Shown here: in pieces, positions 17,973-27,302 of the stretch
How the letters are laid out: each line of letters starts with the position of its first letter
Position numbering within the stretch: position 1 is the stretch's first letter
Assembly (NCBI RefSeq): GCF_003123685.1
Contig: NZ_QCYJ01000172.1
Location: forward strand, 232,822 to 296,821
From: Nocardia aurea
GTDB lineage: Bacteria; Actinomycetota; Actinomycetes; Mycobacteriales; Mycobacteriaceae
Direction of reading: 5' to 3'
DNA length: 64,000 nt
Translations under genes and position numbers: made by a program
The notes under the pieces: model-generated
What the model was told of the DNA's origin: nothing
Databases searched by the model: none
The model's input: the letters and a program-made list of their open reading frames with translations, nothing else

Positions 17973-20900
17973 ATGGTCCATGACGATCGACCCACGTCAC
18001 CCTTCGTCGCCCTCGCGGCGCGCATCGACCTCCCCGCGACCGAGTCGGCGATTATCGAATGGTGGCGCGAGCGCGACATCTTCGCCCGCAGTCTCGAGCG
18101 CACCGCGACGGGGCCGAGGTGGGGGTTCTACGAAGGGCCGCCCACCGCCAACGGCTCGCCGGGTGTCCATCACGTCGAGGCTCGCGTGTTCAAGGACGTC
18201 TTCCCCCGCTTCAAGACCATGAAGGGGTATTCGGTTGCGCGGCAGGCGGGTTGGGACTGCCACGGCCTGCCGGTCGAGCTCGCGGTGGAGAAGGAACTCG
18301 GACTGGAGGGCAAACCCGCGATCGAGGAATTCGGGGTGGCCGAATTCAACGCCCGCTGCCGCGAATCCGTCATGCGCCACGTCGGGGAGTTCGAGCGGCT
18401 CACCGAGCGCATGGGGTACTGGATCGACCTCGACCATCCGTACACGACTATGTCGCCGGAATACATCGACAGCGTGTGGTGGTCGCTCGCGCGAATCTTC
18501 GACCGCGGTCTGCTGACCGAGGATTTCCGGGTGGCGCCCTATTGCCCGCGCTGCGGCACGACGCTGTCGGATCACGAACTCGCCCAGGGCTACGAGACGG
18601 TCATCGACGCGTCGGTGTACGTCCGGCTGCCCATGGCCGAACCGGTCGCGGGGATCGACGACGTCGATCTGCTGATCTGGACCACCACACCCTGGACCCT
18701 GCCCGCCAATACCGCGGTCGCGGTCAATCCCACGGTGACCTATGTCGTCGCGCGCACCGAGGCCGGGACATTCCTGGTCGCCGAACCGCTGGTCGAGACG
18801 GTGCTCGGCGCGGAATCCGAACGCGCGGCGACCGTGCTCGGCGCCGACCTCGCCGGCTTGCGATATCGACGGGCCTTCGACCTGGTCGACATCCCGGACG
18901 CGCACCGGATCGTCACGGCCGACTACGTCACCACCGCCGACGGCACCGGCCTGGTCCATCAGGCTCCGGCGTTCGGCGCCGACGACCTCGCGGTCTGCCA
19001 GGCCAACGGACTGCCCCTGGTCAATCCGATCGAATCCGACGGCCGTTTCACCCCCGACCTCCCGCTGATCGGCGGCATGTTCTTCCACGACGCCGACCCG
19101 GTGTTGATCGAGGAACTCGACCGACGCGGACTGCTGTTCCGCCGCACCGATTTCGAGCACAGCTACCCACACTGCTGGCGATGCCACACGCGGCTGATGT
19201 ACTACGCGCAGCCGTCCTGGTACATCCGCACCACGGCGGTCCGCGAGCGACTGCACCGGGAGAACGAGCGGACGAACTGGTTCCCCGAGACCATCAAACA
19301 CGGCCGTTTCGGCAATTGGCTCGACAACAATATCGATTGGGCGGTATCGCGCAGCCGGTACTGGGGCACACCACTTCCGTTGTGGCGCTGCGAGAACAAC
19401 CACGTCACCACCGTCGGTTCACGCGCCGAACTCGGCAGGCTCGCCGGCGACGACGCCGTGGCCGATATCGATCCGCACCGGCCCTATATCGACGCCGTCA
19501 CCTTCGACTGCCCCGACTGCGCCACCACCGCGACACGGGTGCCGGAAGTCGTCGACGCCTGGTACGACTCGGGTTCGATGCCGTTCGCCGCGCTGGGCTA
19601 TCCGCACGTGGAGGGCAGCGTCGAGGCCTTCGAACGCGACTACCCGGCGCAGTACATCTGCGAGGCCATCGACCAGACCCGCGGCTGGTTCTACACCTTG
19701 ATGGCGGTCGGCACCCTGGTCTTCGATCGTTCGTCCTACGAGAACGTGGTCTGCCTCGGTCATATCCTCGCCGAGGACGGCCGCAAGATGAGCAAACATC
19801 TCGGCAATGTCCTCGCGCCGATCCCGCTCATGGACACCCACGGCGCCGACGCGCTGCGCTGGTTCATGGCGTGTTCGGGGTCGCCGTGGTCGGCCCGCCG
19901 GGTGGGTCCCGGTCCGCTGGACGAGATCTCGCGACGCCTGCTGATGACCTACTGGAACACCGCGTCGTTCTTCGCGCTGTACGCGAGCAACGCCGAATGG
20001 AATCCGTCCGCGGCGCATCCGCCCGCGCGGCGACCCGTGCTCGACCGCTGGATCATCGGCGAATCGCACACGCTGACCGACGCGGTGGACACGCGTCTGG
20101 AGAACTACGACACGACCGGTGCGGGCAGACTGCTCGCGGAATTCGTGGACGCGCTGTCGAATTGGTACGTGCGACGGTCGCGCCATCGATTCTGGGACGG
20201 CGACCAGGACGCGCTGTCGACCCTGTTCGAATGCCTCGATGTGCTCACCCGCCTGCTCGCGCCGTTCATCCCGTTCCTCACCGAACAGGTGTGGCAGGAC
20301 GTGCTGCGCCGGGGCGGGGCCGGTGCCGAATCGGTACATCTGTCGGAGTGGCCGGTGCCCGACCCGACACTGATCGATCGCGCGCTGTCCGAGGAGGTCG
20401 CGACGGCACAGGCGTTGGCCGAGGCCGGTCGTGCCGCCCGCAAGGCGAGCAAGGTCCGGGTGCGTCAGCCGCTGGCGCGGGCGTTCGTCGGATTGCCGCC
20501 CGGTGTCACGCTGGCGCAGGATCTGCTCGACGAGGTGGCCGACGAATTGAACGTCAAACGACTGGAGACGCTGCGATCGGCGGCGGCCGTCATCGATATC
20601 GGCGTCAAGGCGAACTTCCGGGCGCTCGGAAAGCGTTTCGGTAAGAAGACGCAGGCCGTCGCCGATGTGCTGCACGCCGCCGACGCCGCGCGTGTGGTCG
20701 ATCAATTACGCGAGTCCGGGGCGGCGACGATCGAATTCGACGGCGCCACCGTCACTCTCGGGCCGGACGAGGTCATCGTCTCGGAACTGCCGCGCACCGG
20801 CTGGGTGGTCGTAACCCAGCGCGGCGCGACCATCGCCCTCGATATCGAGATCACCGCCGAACTCGCGGCCGAGGGTGTCGCCCGCGATGTCGTTCGGGTG

Positions 20901-21143
20901 ATCCAGAATGCCCGCCGTGACGCGGGATTGGCGATCACGGACCGGATCGAGCTCACCGTCGCCGGATCCGACGACATCCTGGCGACGGTGAAATCGCACG
21001 AGACCTTCATCGCCGCCGAAACTCTCGCCACCTCGACGACACTGGTGAACGCGGTGACCGACGGTTTCACCGGAACCGTCGGCGACGCGGCCGAGATCAG
21101 CGTTCGTGTCGTGCAGACGCCCAGCGAATTCACGCGTCCTTGA
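17973..21143 (+). CDS. ileS: Isoleucyl-tRNA synthetase
   Basis: Charges tRNA-Ile. The 1056-residue class I synthetase has the ATP-binding HIGH-type signature as PPTANGSPGVHH (56-67), the WDCHGLPVE segment (95-103), a CP1 editing domain, a zinc-type CPRCGTT cluster, and KMSKH at 605-609. The C-terminal anticodon-binding domain and a long tail are intact. I chose ATG 17973 because it follows the T-box and its ribosome binding site; the longer frame reads through the riboswitch. Its stop region overlaps the convergent SDR gene by 14 bp. Confidence 0.96.
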   Translation: MVHDDRPTSPFVALAARIDLPATESAIIEWWRERDIFARSLERTATGPRWGFYEGPPTANGSPGVHHVEARVFKDVFPRFKTMKGYSVARQAGWDCHGLPVELAVEKELGLEGKPAIEEFGVAEFNARCRESVMRHVGEFERLTERMGYWIDLDHPYTTMSPEYIDSVWWSLARIFDRGLLTEDFRVAPYCPRCGTTLSDHELAQGYETVIDASVYVRLPMAEPVAGIDDVDLLIWTTTPWTLPANTAVAVNPTVTYVVARTEAGTFLVAEPLVETVLGAESERAATVLGADLAGLRYRRAFDLVDIPDAHRIVTADYVTTADGTGLVHQAPAFGADDLAVCQANGLPLVNPIESDGRFTPDLPLIGGMFFHDADPVLIEELDRRGLLFRRTDFEHSYPHCWRCHTRLMYYAQPSWYIRTTAVRERLHRENERTNWFPETIKHGRFGNWLDNNIDWAVSRSRYWGTPLPLWRCENNHVTTVGSRAELGRLAGDDAVADIDPHRPYIDAVTFDCPDCATTATRVPEVVDAWYDSGSMPFAALGYPHVEGSVEAFERDYPAQYICEAIDQTRGWFYTLMAVGTLVFDRSSYENVVCLGHILAEDGRKMSKHLGNVLAPIPLMDTHGADALRWFMACSGSPWSARRVGPGPLDEISRRLLMTYWNTASFFALYASNAEWNPSAAHPPARRPVLDRWIIGESHTLTDAVDTRLENYDTTGAGRLLAEFVDALSNWYVRRSRHRFWDGDQDALSTLFECLDVLTRLLAPFIPFLTEQVWQDVLRRGGAGAESVHLSEWPVPDPTLIDRALSEEVATAQALAEAGRAARKASKVRVRQPLARAFVGLPPGVTLAQDLLDEVADELNVKRLETLRSAAAVIDIGVKANFRALGKRFGKKTQAVADVLHAADAARVVDQLRESGAATIEFDGATVTLGPDEVIVSELPRTGWVVVTQRGATIALDIEITAELAAEGVARDVVRVIQNARRDAGLAITDRIELTVAGSDDILATVKSHETFIAAETLATSTTLVNAVTDGFTGTVGDAAEISVRVVQTPSEFTRP

Positions 21144-21921
21144 AGGGATTCAGTCTGCCACCGAGGTAGTAGCCGACGCGGGTCGGAATCGGGCGCATCG
21201 CCGCGGCCACGACCTTGTTGACGGTGCCGGGCACGCAGACCGGTTTGCCGTTCATCACGGCCTGCCAGCCTTCGCGCACCACGTCGTCGGGCTGCTGCCA
21301 CAGCAGGCCGGGCAGGTTGTTCGCCTCGTCGCGGGTACCCATCACATCGTGGAACTCGCTGTGGGTGAAGCCGGGACACAGGGCGGTGACGTGGATGCCG
21401 TGTGGTTTCAGCTCCATGTCCAGGGACTGCGAGATGTTGAGAACGTAGCTCTTGACGCCCGTGTAGAGCAGGCTCGCGCCGGGTGGGGAGAACGCGGCCA
21501 GCGACGAGAGATTGACGATCCGGCCCCACCCGCGCTGCTTCATGCCGGGAACGACCCGGTGTGACAGCTCGGTCACCGCGGTCACCATCAGCTGGATCTC
21601 GGCGGCGAGCGTGTCCCACGGCGTCTCGGCGAAAGCGGTCTTCCCCGACAGTCCGGCGTTGTTGACGAGGATGTCGATGTCGATGCCCTCGGCCGCGGCG
21701 TGGTCGGTGATGGCGGCGGGCGCGGCGGGGTCGCTCAGGTCGGCCGCGAAAACCGCGCAGCGCACGTCGTATTCGGCGCGCAGTTGCGCGGCGAGGGCTT
21801 CCAGCCGTTCCGCGCGACGGGCGACGAGCAGCAGGTCGTAGCCCTGACTCGCGAGGTGACGGGCGAAACTCGCGCCGATTCCGGCGGAGGCCCCGGTGAC
21901 GAGGGCGGTTCTGGTGGGCAT
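21130..21921 (-). CDS. SDR family NAD(P)-dependent oxidoreductase
   Basis: A 263-residue classical short-chain dehydrogenase. It has the cofactor motif TGASAGIG at 9-16, NNAG, the catalytic Ser in NLSSLAAF, and the catalytic YxxxK as YTGVK. I chose the ATG at 21921, with GAGGA just upstream, because the protein then begins MPTRTALVTG. The sequence resembles the DltE/YqjQ type of SDR used on lipid or keto substrates; the exact substrate is unknown. It is divergent from a TetR gene with a pair of operator-like sites between them. Confidence 0.9.
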   Translation of the reverse strand: MPTRTALVTGASAGIGASFARHLASQGYDLLLVARRAERLEALAAQLRAEYDVRCAVFAADLSDPAAPAAITDHAAAEGIDIDILVNNAGLSGKTAFAETPWDTLAAEIQLMVTAVTELSHRVVPGMKQRGWGRIVNLSSLAAFSPPGASLLYTGVKSYVLNISQSLDMELKPHGIHVTALCPGFTHSEFHDVMGTRDEANNLPGLLWQQPDDVVREGWQAVMNGKPVCVPGTVNKVVAAAMRPIPTRVGYYLGGRLNPFKDA

Positions 21922-21980
21922 TCGATTCCTCGGCTCGACGGGCGAAACCCGACGATCGCGCGGGTACACGGCCGGGTTTC

Positions 21981-22035
21981 TTGAATGGCAATCAAGAACT
22001 TCGGCGAGCGTAGCCGATCCTTGATTACCGTTCAA
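21981..22035. promoter_or_regulatory. Two related operator-like palindromes between SDR and TetR genes
   Basis: TTGAATGGCAATCAA at 21981-21995 and TTGATTACCGTTCAA at 22021-22035 have centres 40 bp apart. Read on the minus strand the second becomes TTGAACGGTAATCAA, so the two share 13 of 15 bases in opposite orientation. They are probable binding sites for the TetR protein encoded next door. Confidence 0.75.
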
Positions 22036-22073
22036 GATAGGATCGTGGCCTTGCCGACGAGCGACAGGAACCC

Positions 22074-22610
22074 ATGCCGGCCAACAAACGCCCCAGGGAC
22101 CGACAGGAGAAGCGCGACGAGATCGTCACCGCCGCGCGACGCCTCTACGTCGACGCGGGCTACGACGCCACGAGCATGAGCCGCCTCGCCGCCGAGGCCG
22201 GGGTCGCGGCCAACACCGTCTACTGGTACTTCGCCGACAAGGACGATGTCCTGATCGCGGTGCTCGACACCCTGGTCGAGGAAGCACTCCTGGATTTGCC
22301 GAACGCCCCCACCGGACTCGCGGGCCGCCTGCTGTGGCTGATCGACCGACTGTCGAACGTGAGCACACTGGTCAGCACCGTCCACGCCCGCACCACCGTG
22401 TCCGAATCCATCGACGCCTGGCACCACCGTTTCCACACCACGGGCGAGGCGATGCTGCGCGCCGAGATCCACCGCCCCGGCCTGACGCCGACCGAACTGG
22501 ACGCGGCCGTGCGCCTGTGCGTCTTCACCATCGAAGGCCTGCTGACGCACCCCCACGACGAGTCCGAGAAACGCGCCATCTGCGAGACGTTGCAGAAGAG
22601 TCTCTGCTGA
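22074..22610 (+). CDS. TetR family transcriptional regulator
   Basis: A 178-residue regulator with the helix-turn-helix at about 15-60 (RDEIVTAARRLYVDAGYDAT, then SMSRLAAEAGVAANTVYWYF). It is divergent from the SDR gene, and the 15-bp palindromes in the 152-bp gap are its likely operators. The ligand is probably a lipid or hydrophobic compound related to the SDR's substrate; this is inference. Confidence 0.92.
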   Translation: MPANKRPRDRQEKRDEIVTAARRLYVDAGYDATSMSRLAAEAGVAANTVYWYFADKDDVLIAVLDTLVEEALLDLPNAPTGLAGRLLWLIDRLSNVSTLVSTVHARTTVSESIDAWHHRFHTTGEAMLRAEIHRPGLTPTELDAAVRLCVFTIEGLLTHPHDESEKRAICETLQKSLC

Positions 22611-22762
22611 GACGAACGATTCGCACCCTCGCGCCGGCCGAGATCCACCTTCGGGAGGCAGCCGTACCCGACGACGACCGCACCGACCGATACGGGGTAC
22701 CGCACCTGTCGGCGCCGGGGCTCGACTCGCTACCCGCCGGTCGACTCCGGTGCGGCGCGGGG

Positions 22763-23923
22763 TCAGGCTCCGACCCGGCCGGATTCCGGCTCGCGGGCGA
22801 CGAACCAGCCCGTCGGGGTGAGTTCGGCGCCCATGCGCGGAACGTACTGGTCGAAGTAGACGCGGGAGATCAGTTCGCGTCGGGAGCGGACGTTCGCCTT
22901 GTCGAAGACCGATTTCAGATGGTCCTGGACGGTGTAGGTGGACAGGTGCAGTGTCGCCGCGATCTCCTTGGTGTCGATGCCCTGGAGCACCAGTTGGACG
23001 ACGTCGCGTTCGCGCGGTGAGAGTCCGTAGGCGGCGACGACGATCGCGACGATCTCCGGCGGACGGGCTTCCTCGATGGTGATCACCACGTCGCCCTGCC
23101 TGCCGCCGCGTGCGGTGAGCGGGCCCGCGTGCAGCACCAGCCACATACCGCCGGTGGTGCGCATCCGGCAGCGCGGCGGGACGGCCGTCTCTCCGCGTCC
23201 GAATCGCCTGGCCGCGCCGACCAGGGCGCCGACGGGACCGAGCGGATCACCACCGCCCACCCCCCAGTCGAGTTCGGCGAGGCGCTGCTCGGCGCCGAGA
23301 CTCATCTGCACGATCTGATCGTCGGTGCCGACGATCAGCACGGCGGGACCGGTGATCGAGGCGGGCGGCGCGGCCTCGACCAGCCGGGCCAGCATGCCGG
23401 TGCGGACCCCGTGCGCGAAAGGCGCCGCGAGGGAGGCGAGGAAATCGATTTCGGCGGCGTCGAACGGCGCGTCGCCCGTACCGCGGAACAGCGCCATCGC
23501 ACCCCAGGTCTCGTGGCCGTCGCGGAAGGCCAGACGGGCCTCGTCGGCGAATCCGAAACGCGGTTTCATGAAGGTGCTCATCCGCCCGGAACGCTCGACG
23601 TCACCGCTGGTCATGAGGTGCACGCCCGCGGCGGGCACCTCGGCGCGCGCGAGTTCGGTGAACGCGGTCGGTTCGACGGTGCCGTATTCGACCAGCCCGA
23701 ATTCGTGGTCGTGACTGTTGCGATCGCGCAGGTCACCGTATTTGCGCGCGGAGGTCAGCATATGGGTGACGGGATCCTGGGTGGCGATACACGCGCTCAC
23801 CCACGGCACCGCGCGCGATACCGAGGCGACCGCTTCCTCGAGGAAGGTGTCGAGGTCGAGTCCGGCGCGCGCGACGATATCCATATCCTGTCGCACACGT
23901 GCCGCGGTGAGTCCTCGAGCCAT
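22763..23923 (-). CDS. LuxR family regulator with GAF-like sensor region
   Basis: The 386-residue protein has an N-terminal sensor region (about 15-190) resembling a GAF domain and a C-terminal LuxR helix-turn-helix at about 300-360 (YGLSPRERDVVQLVLQGIDT, then KEIAATLHLSTYTVQDHLKS). There is no receiver domain, so it is not a two-component regulator. It is divergent from the FAD-linked oxidase gene, with 137 bp between starts, and may control it. Confidence 0.87.
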   Translation of the reverse strand: MARGLTAARVRQDMDIVARAGLDLDTFLEEAVASVSRAVPWVSACIATQDPVTHMLTSARKYGDLRDRNSHDHEFGLVEYGTVEPTAFTELARAEVPAAGVHLMTSGDVERSGRMSTFMKPRFGFADEARLAFRDGHETWGAMALFRGTGDAPFDAAEIDFLASLAAPFAHGVRTGMLARLVEAAPPASITGPAVLIVGTDDQIVQMSLGAEQRLAELDWGVGGGDPLGPVGALVGAARRFGRGETAVPPRCRMRTTGGMWLVLHAGPLTARGGRQGDVVITIEEARPPEIVAIVVAAYGLSPRERDVVQLVLQGIDTKEIAATLHLSTYTVQDHLKSVFDKANVRSRRELISRVYFDQYVPRMGAELTPTGWFVAREPESGRVGA

Positions 23924-24060
23924 GACGATCAGTGTGCGCCCGCCGGCGGATTCCCACCATCCCAGAAGTCTGGGTACCGCGGACCACCAGATCCGACGGG
24001 CCGCGATTCCCCGGCGTCGCGGGATGGTGTGGCGATCGGCGCGGACCGAATGTTGTCGCC

Positions 24061-25437
24061 ATGACTTCTTTCGACATCACCGCCTCCCCCGCCATGGAGG
24101 CACTGCGCGACCACTGCGAAATACACCTGCCCGGCGACGACGGTTACGACGCGGCTCGCACCCCGTGGAACGTGGCGGTCGACCAGCGTCCCGCCGCGGT
24201 CGCGATCCCCCGCAGCGTCGCCGAGGTCGCCGCGGTGGTGCGCGCCGCCACCGCGGCGGGTCTGCGGGTCGCCCCGCAGAGCACCGGCCACGGCGCGGGA
24301 CCGCTCGCCGAACGCGCGCTCGACGACGTCGTGCTGCTGCGTCTGTCGGCGCTGACCGGGGTCACGATCGATCCGGTCGCGCGGACCGCAACGGTGGTCG
24401 GCGGCACCCTGTGGCAGGACGTGATCGCCGCCGCCTCCGCGCACGGATTGACGGCGTCACACGGCAGCGCGCCCGATGTCGCGGTGGCGGGGTACGTCCT
24501 CGGCGGCGGGCTGTCGTTCTACGGCCGCGAACACGGCCTCGCCGCGAACGCCGTGCGCTCGGTGGACGTGGTGCGGCACGATGGCGCCCTGGTCCACGCC
24601 GACGCCGGGGAGAACCCCGACCTCTTCTGGGCGGTGCGCGGCGGTGGCGGCAATCTCGGGGTCGTGGTGTCGATCGAACTCGAATTGCTGCCCTACGCCG
24701 ATGTTTTCGCCGGCATGCTGCTCTGGGACCGCGAGCGCGCCGCCGACGTGATTCCGGCCTGGGCGCGCTGGAGCAGGACCGCCCCCGAATCGGTGACCAC
24801 CTCGCTTCGGGTCATGAGCTTCCCGCCGCTGCCCGAACTGCCGCCGTTCCTGTCCGGCCGCGACCTCGTCGTCATCGACGGTGCGATCCTGGCCGACGAC
24901 GACACCGCCGCGACGATCATCGAACCGCTGCGGGCGCTGCGCCCGGAACTGAACACCTTCGCCCGAATCCCCTCGGCCGACCTGCTTCTCGTCCACATGG
25001 ACCCGCCCGCACCGACGCCGACCGTCGGTGACCACAGCGTCCTCGGCGATCTCGACGACGCCGCGATCACCGCGCTGCTCGCCCATATCGGCGACGGCAC
25101 CGCCCCCGGTCTGATGTTCACCGAATTGCGTCACCTCGGCGGCGCCATCGGACGCCCGTCCGATACCGGCGGCGCGCTCTCCCACATCCCCGGCGTCTAC
25201 GGATTGCTCTGTGTCGCTGTGGCTCCGACGCCGCAGGCCGCCGTGGCGGGCAGGGCGGCGGCGTTCTCCGTCGTTCGCGCGATGTCGAGTTGGTCGCTGC
25301 CGAACCTGATTCCGACCTTCACCGAGAACCGCGCGGATTCGGGCCGCATGTACGACGGCGAGGACTGGGCCCGCCTGTGCACGGTCCGCGACGAACTGGC
25401 TCCGGGCGCGGTCTTCGTGGCGAATCACGCGCTCTAG
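24061..25437 (+). CDS. FAD-linked oxidase (berberine-bridge/6-HDNO type)
   Basis: A 458-residue flavoprotein with a PCMH-type FAD domain: the PQSTGHGAGPL segment near residue 75 (the histidine is in the position often covalently linked to FAD) and GYVLGGGLSFYGREHGLAAN near 145. There is no signal peptide, and the BBE C-terminal end is only loosely matched. Relatives oxidise sugars, alkaloids or polyketides. I chose the ATG at 24061; upstream frame sequence overlaps the regulator gene's promoter. Confidence 0.88.
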   Translation: MTSFDITASPAMEALRDHCEIHLPGDDGYDAARTPWNVAVDQRPAAVAIPRSVAEVAAVVRAATAAGLRVAPQSTGHGAGPLAERALDDVVLLRLSALTGVTIDPVARTATVVGGTLWQDVIAAASAHGLTASHGSAPDVAVAGYVLGGGLSFYGREHGLAANAVRSVDVVRHDGALVHADAGENPDLFWAVRGGGGNLGVVVSIELELLPYADVFAGMLLWDRERAADVIPAWARWSRTAPESVTTSLRVMSFPPLPELPPFLSGRDLVVIDGAILADDDTAATIIEPLRALRPELNTFARIPSADLLLVHMDPPAPTPTVGDHSVLGDLDDAAITALLAHIGDGTAPGLMFTELRHLGGAIGRPSDTGGALSHIPGVYGLLCVAVAPTPQAAVAGRAAAFSVVRAMSSWSLPNLIPTFTENRADSGRMYDGEDWARLCTVRDELAPGAVFVANHAL

Positions 25438-26305
25438 CGTGCGGCGGCGGCGTCGGCGGGGACACCGACTCCGCCGCTCCGATCACGGAATCCGCACGGC
25501 CACGGACGGTTCCGATCCCGTGGTCGAACGCCATCGCGAGATCACCGGTCACCGCGCGCCGACGAGGGGTGCTGCCGCGGGCTACCGCCGGGGCGCGCGG
25601 TGGCGTCGTCGTCGGCCGCACGACCGGAATTCCACACTTGTCCGCGACGACCCCGCGTTATCCGACATGTGCATGTTCCACATGTGCCGTCGAATTCACC
25701 GATTCGGCAGGGCGACAGCGATATCAGCAACCCCGCAGACAGCATTTCCGATACGGGTCGGACCTCGCCGCATATCCGGTCACGCCGCGTCTTTCGGCGG
25801 ATACCCCGGTATCCGAGTCGGTCCGGTATGTAGTGTTGTCGAAATCATCCGGGTCGTAAACGTATATGCGGTAAAGGATATCGAGCCGATCGCACGCAGT
25901 TCACGATCCGGACACGGCCACATCGAACCGGGAGGCCCGGACACGCACTACGGCGGTTGCGACATCGGATTCCGCTGAACCGCACTATTTTTCCGACACG
26001 TGTCTCATATGAGACGCGAGAACCGGGAGGTCACCTTTTCCGGCACACCGAAACGTCACCCTCGACGCGTCCCGGGCACACCGCAATCCGGTCACCGATC
26101 TCGAGTTCCGACAATATTGCCGATAAATAGCTCGGACATAGCCACCGAGCGGGAGTAGCCCGTTTCCCGGAAGACCTTCCGTTAAACCAAAACGTGACGA
26201 ACGCCATAATTTTCGACCTACGGTCGACCTGTTACCTGCCGTATCGTCTGTTCCGCTACATCATTTCGTGATCTCGGCAGTACCGTCGGCAGTGGGGTTT
26301 TCAAG
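25438..26305. other. Intergenic region, 868 bp, with palindromes
   Basis: This is the longest gene-free stretch before 55 kb and has visibly lower GC than its surroundings from about 25640 on. The short frames in it have poor composition. It contains an inverted repeat ACATGTG/CACATGT at 25665-25671 and 25679-25685, the perfect palindrome GACACGTGTC at 25995-26004, and GTCTCATATGAGAC at 26002-26015. It may hold the MHYT gene promoter, a small RNA or decayed sequence; I cannot tell which. Confidence 0.45.
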
Positions 26306-27292
26306 GTGCTAGACATTTACCACTTCAGTCACGGCTGGCTGACGCCACTGCTGTCCTACATCATGTCGTTCATCGGCTGTCTACTCGGATTGCAGTGCGC
26401 CGCACGCGCACGACAGGAGAGTCGGACGTCGTGGCTCGGCCTGTCCGCCTTGGCGATCGGCGGCACCGGTATCTGGGTGATGCATTTCATCGCGATGCTC
26501 GGCTTCTCGATCGAGGACGCGCAGATCCGCTATAACGTGCCTATCACGCTCTTCAGTGCCGTCACCGCCATCGTGGTGGTGTGGATCGGATTGACTCTGG
26601 TGGTGAAACCGGAGCCGACGCTGCCCGGACTACTCGCGGGCGGCACCATCACCGGGCTCGGCGTCGCGGGCATGCATTACACGGGTATGTACGCGATGAA
26701 ATCCGATGCGGCCGTGACCTACAACGCCGGTTTGGTCGGATTGTCCGTATTGATCGCGGTCGTCGCGGCCACGGCGGCGCTGTGGTTCACACTGCATATC
26801 AACGGCGCGTTCGCCACCATCGGCGCGGCATTGATCATGGGTGTCGCGGTTTCCGGAATGCACTACACCGGCATGGCCTCGATGCACGCCCACGCGGGTG
26901 CCCACCACAGCACACCCGCCGGAGCGGAAGCGCTGCAATTGCTCGGTCCGCTGATCGCGGGGATCAGTATCGTGACCATGCTCCTGCTCATCAGCGTGGG
27001 TCTGACCTCCATCGAACGCACCCCCGTCAGGCGCACTCCCCCGGACGCGACCGCCCCGCACACGGGCGTCGGACTCGCACCGCCCAGGCGCTCGGATTCC
27101 CTTCCGCCCGACCGCATCAACTGGTGGGAGGATCGAACCGAGACACCGCGCACCGGCGCCGTCCCCACCAACCAGTACTGGCCGAGCAGACCGCCGAATT
27201 CGTCGGGGCACGCCCCCGAAACGGCACGTCTGCGCGCCGTCGACGAGCGAGCGCCACGACAGCCGCGGTACGGGCGCCACGACAACACGTGA
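26306..27292 (+). CDS. MHYT domain membrane protein
   Basis: A 328-residue protein with about seven membrane helices in residues 10-235 and the three MHYT signature motifs: MHF in GIWVMHFIAM, MHYT in GVAGMHYTGMYAM, and MHYT in AVSGMHYTGMASM. MHYT domains are thought to sense diatomic gases such as NO, CO or O2 through bound copper. No GGDEF or EAL output domain is attached; the C-terminal 95 residues are a Pro/Arg-rich cytoplasmic tail. It starts at GTG 26306, with GGGG 8 bases upstream. Confidence 0.87.
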   Translation: MLDIYHFSHGWLTPLLSYIMSFIGCLLGLQCAARARQESRTSWLGLSALAIGGTGIWVMHFIAMLGFSIEDAQIRYNVPITLFSAVTAIVVVWIGLTLVVKPEPTLPGLLAGGTITGLGVAGMHYTGMYAMKSDAAVTYNAGLVGLSVLIAVVAATAALWFTLHINGAFATIGAALIMGVAVSGMHYTGMASMHAHAGAHHSTPAGAEALQLLGPLIAGISIVTMLLLISVGLTSIERTPVRRTPPDATAPHTGVGLAPPRRSDSLPPDRINWWEDRTETPRTGAVPTNQYWPSRPPNSSGHAPETARLRAVDERAPRQPRYGRHDNT

Positions 27293-27302
27293 TACGGGGT
27301 CT

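Noticed and set aside
18059..20644. 861-residue plus-strand frame inside ileS
   Set aside because: It is in the second frame of ileS with Arg-rich composition; the synthetase frame has all the motifs.
25542..25745. Small minus-strand cysteine-containing frame
   Set aside because: It has no ribosome binding site and Arg/Ser-rich random composition.
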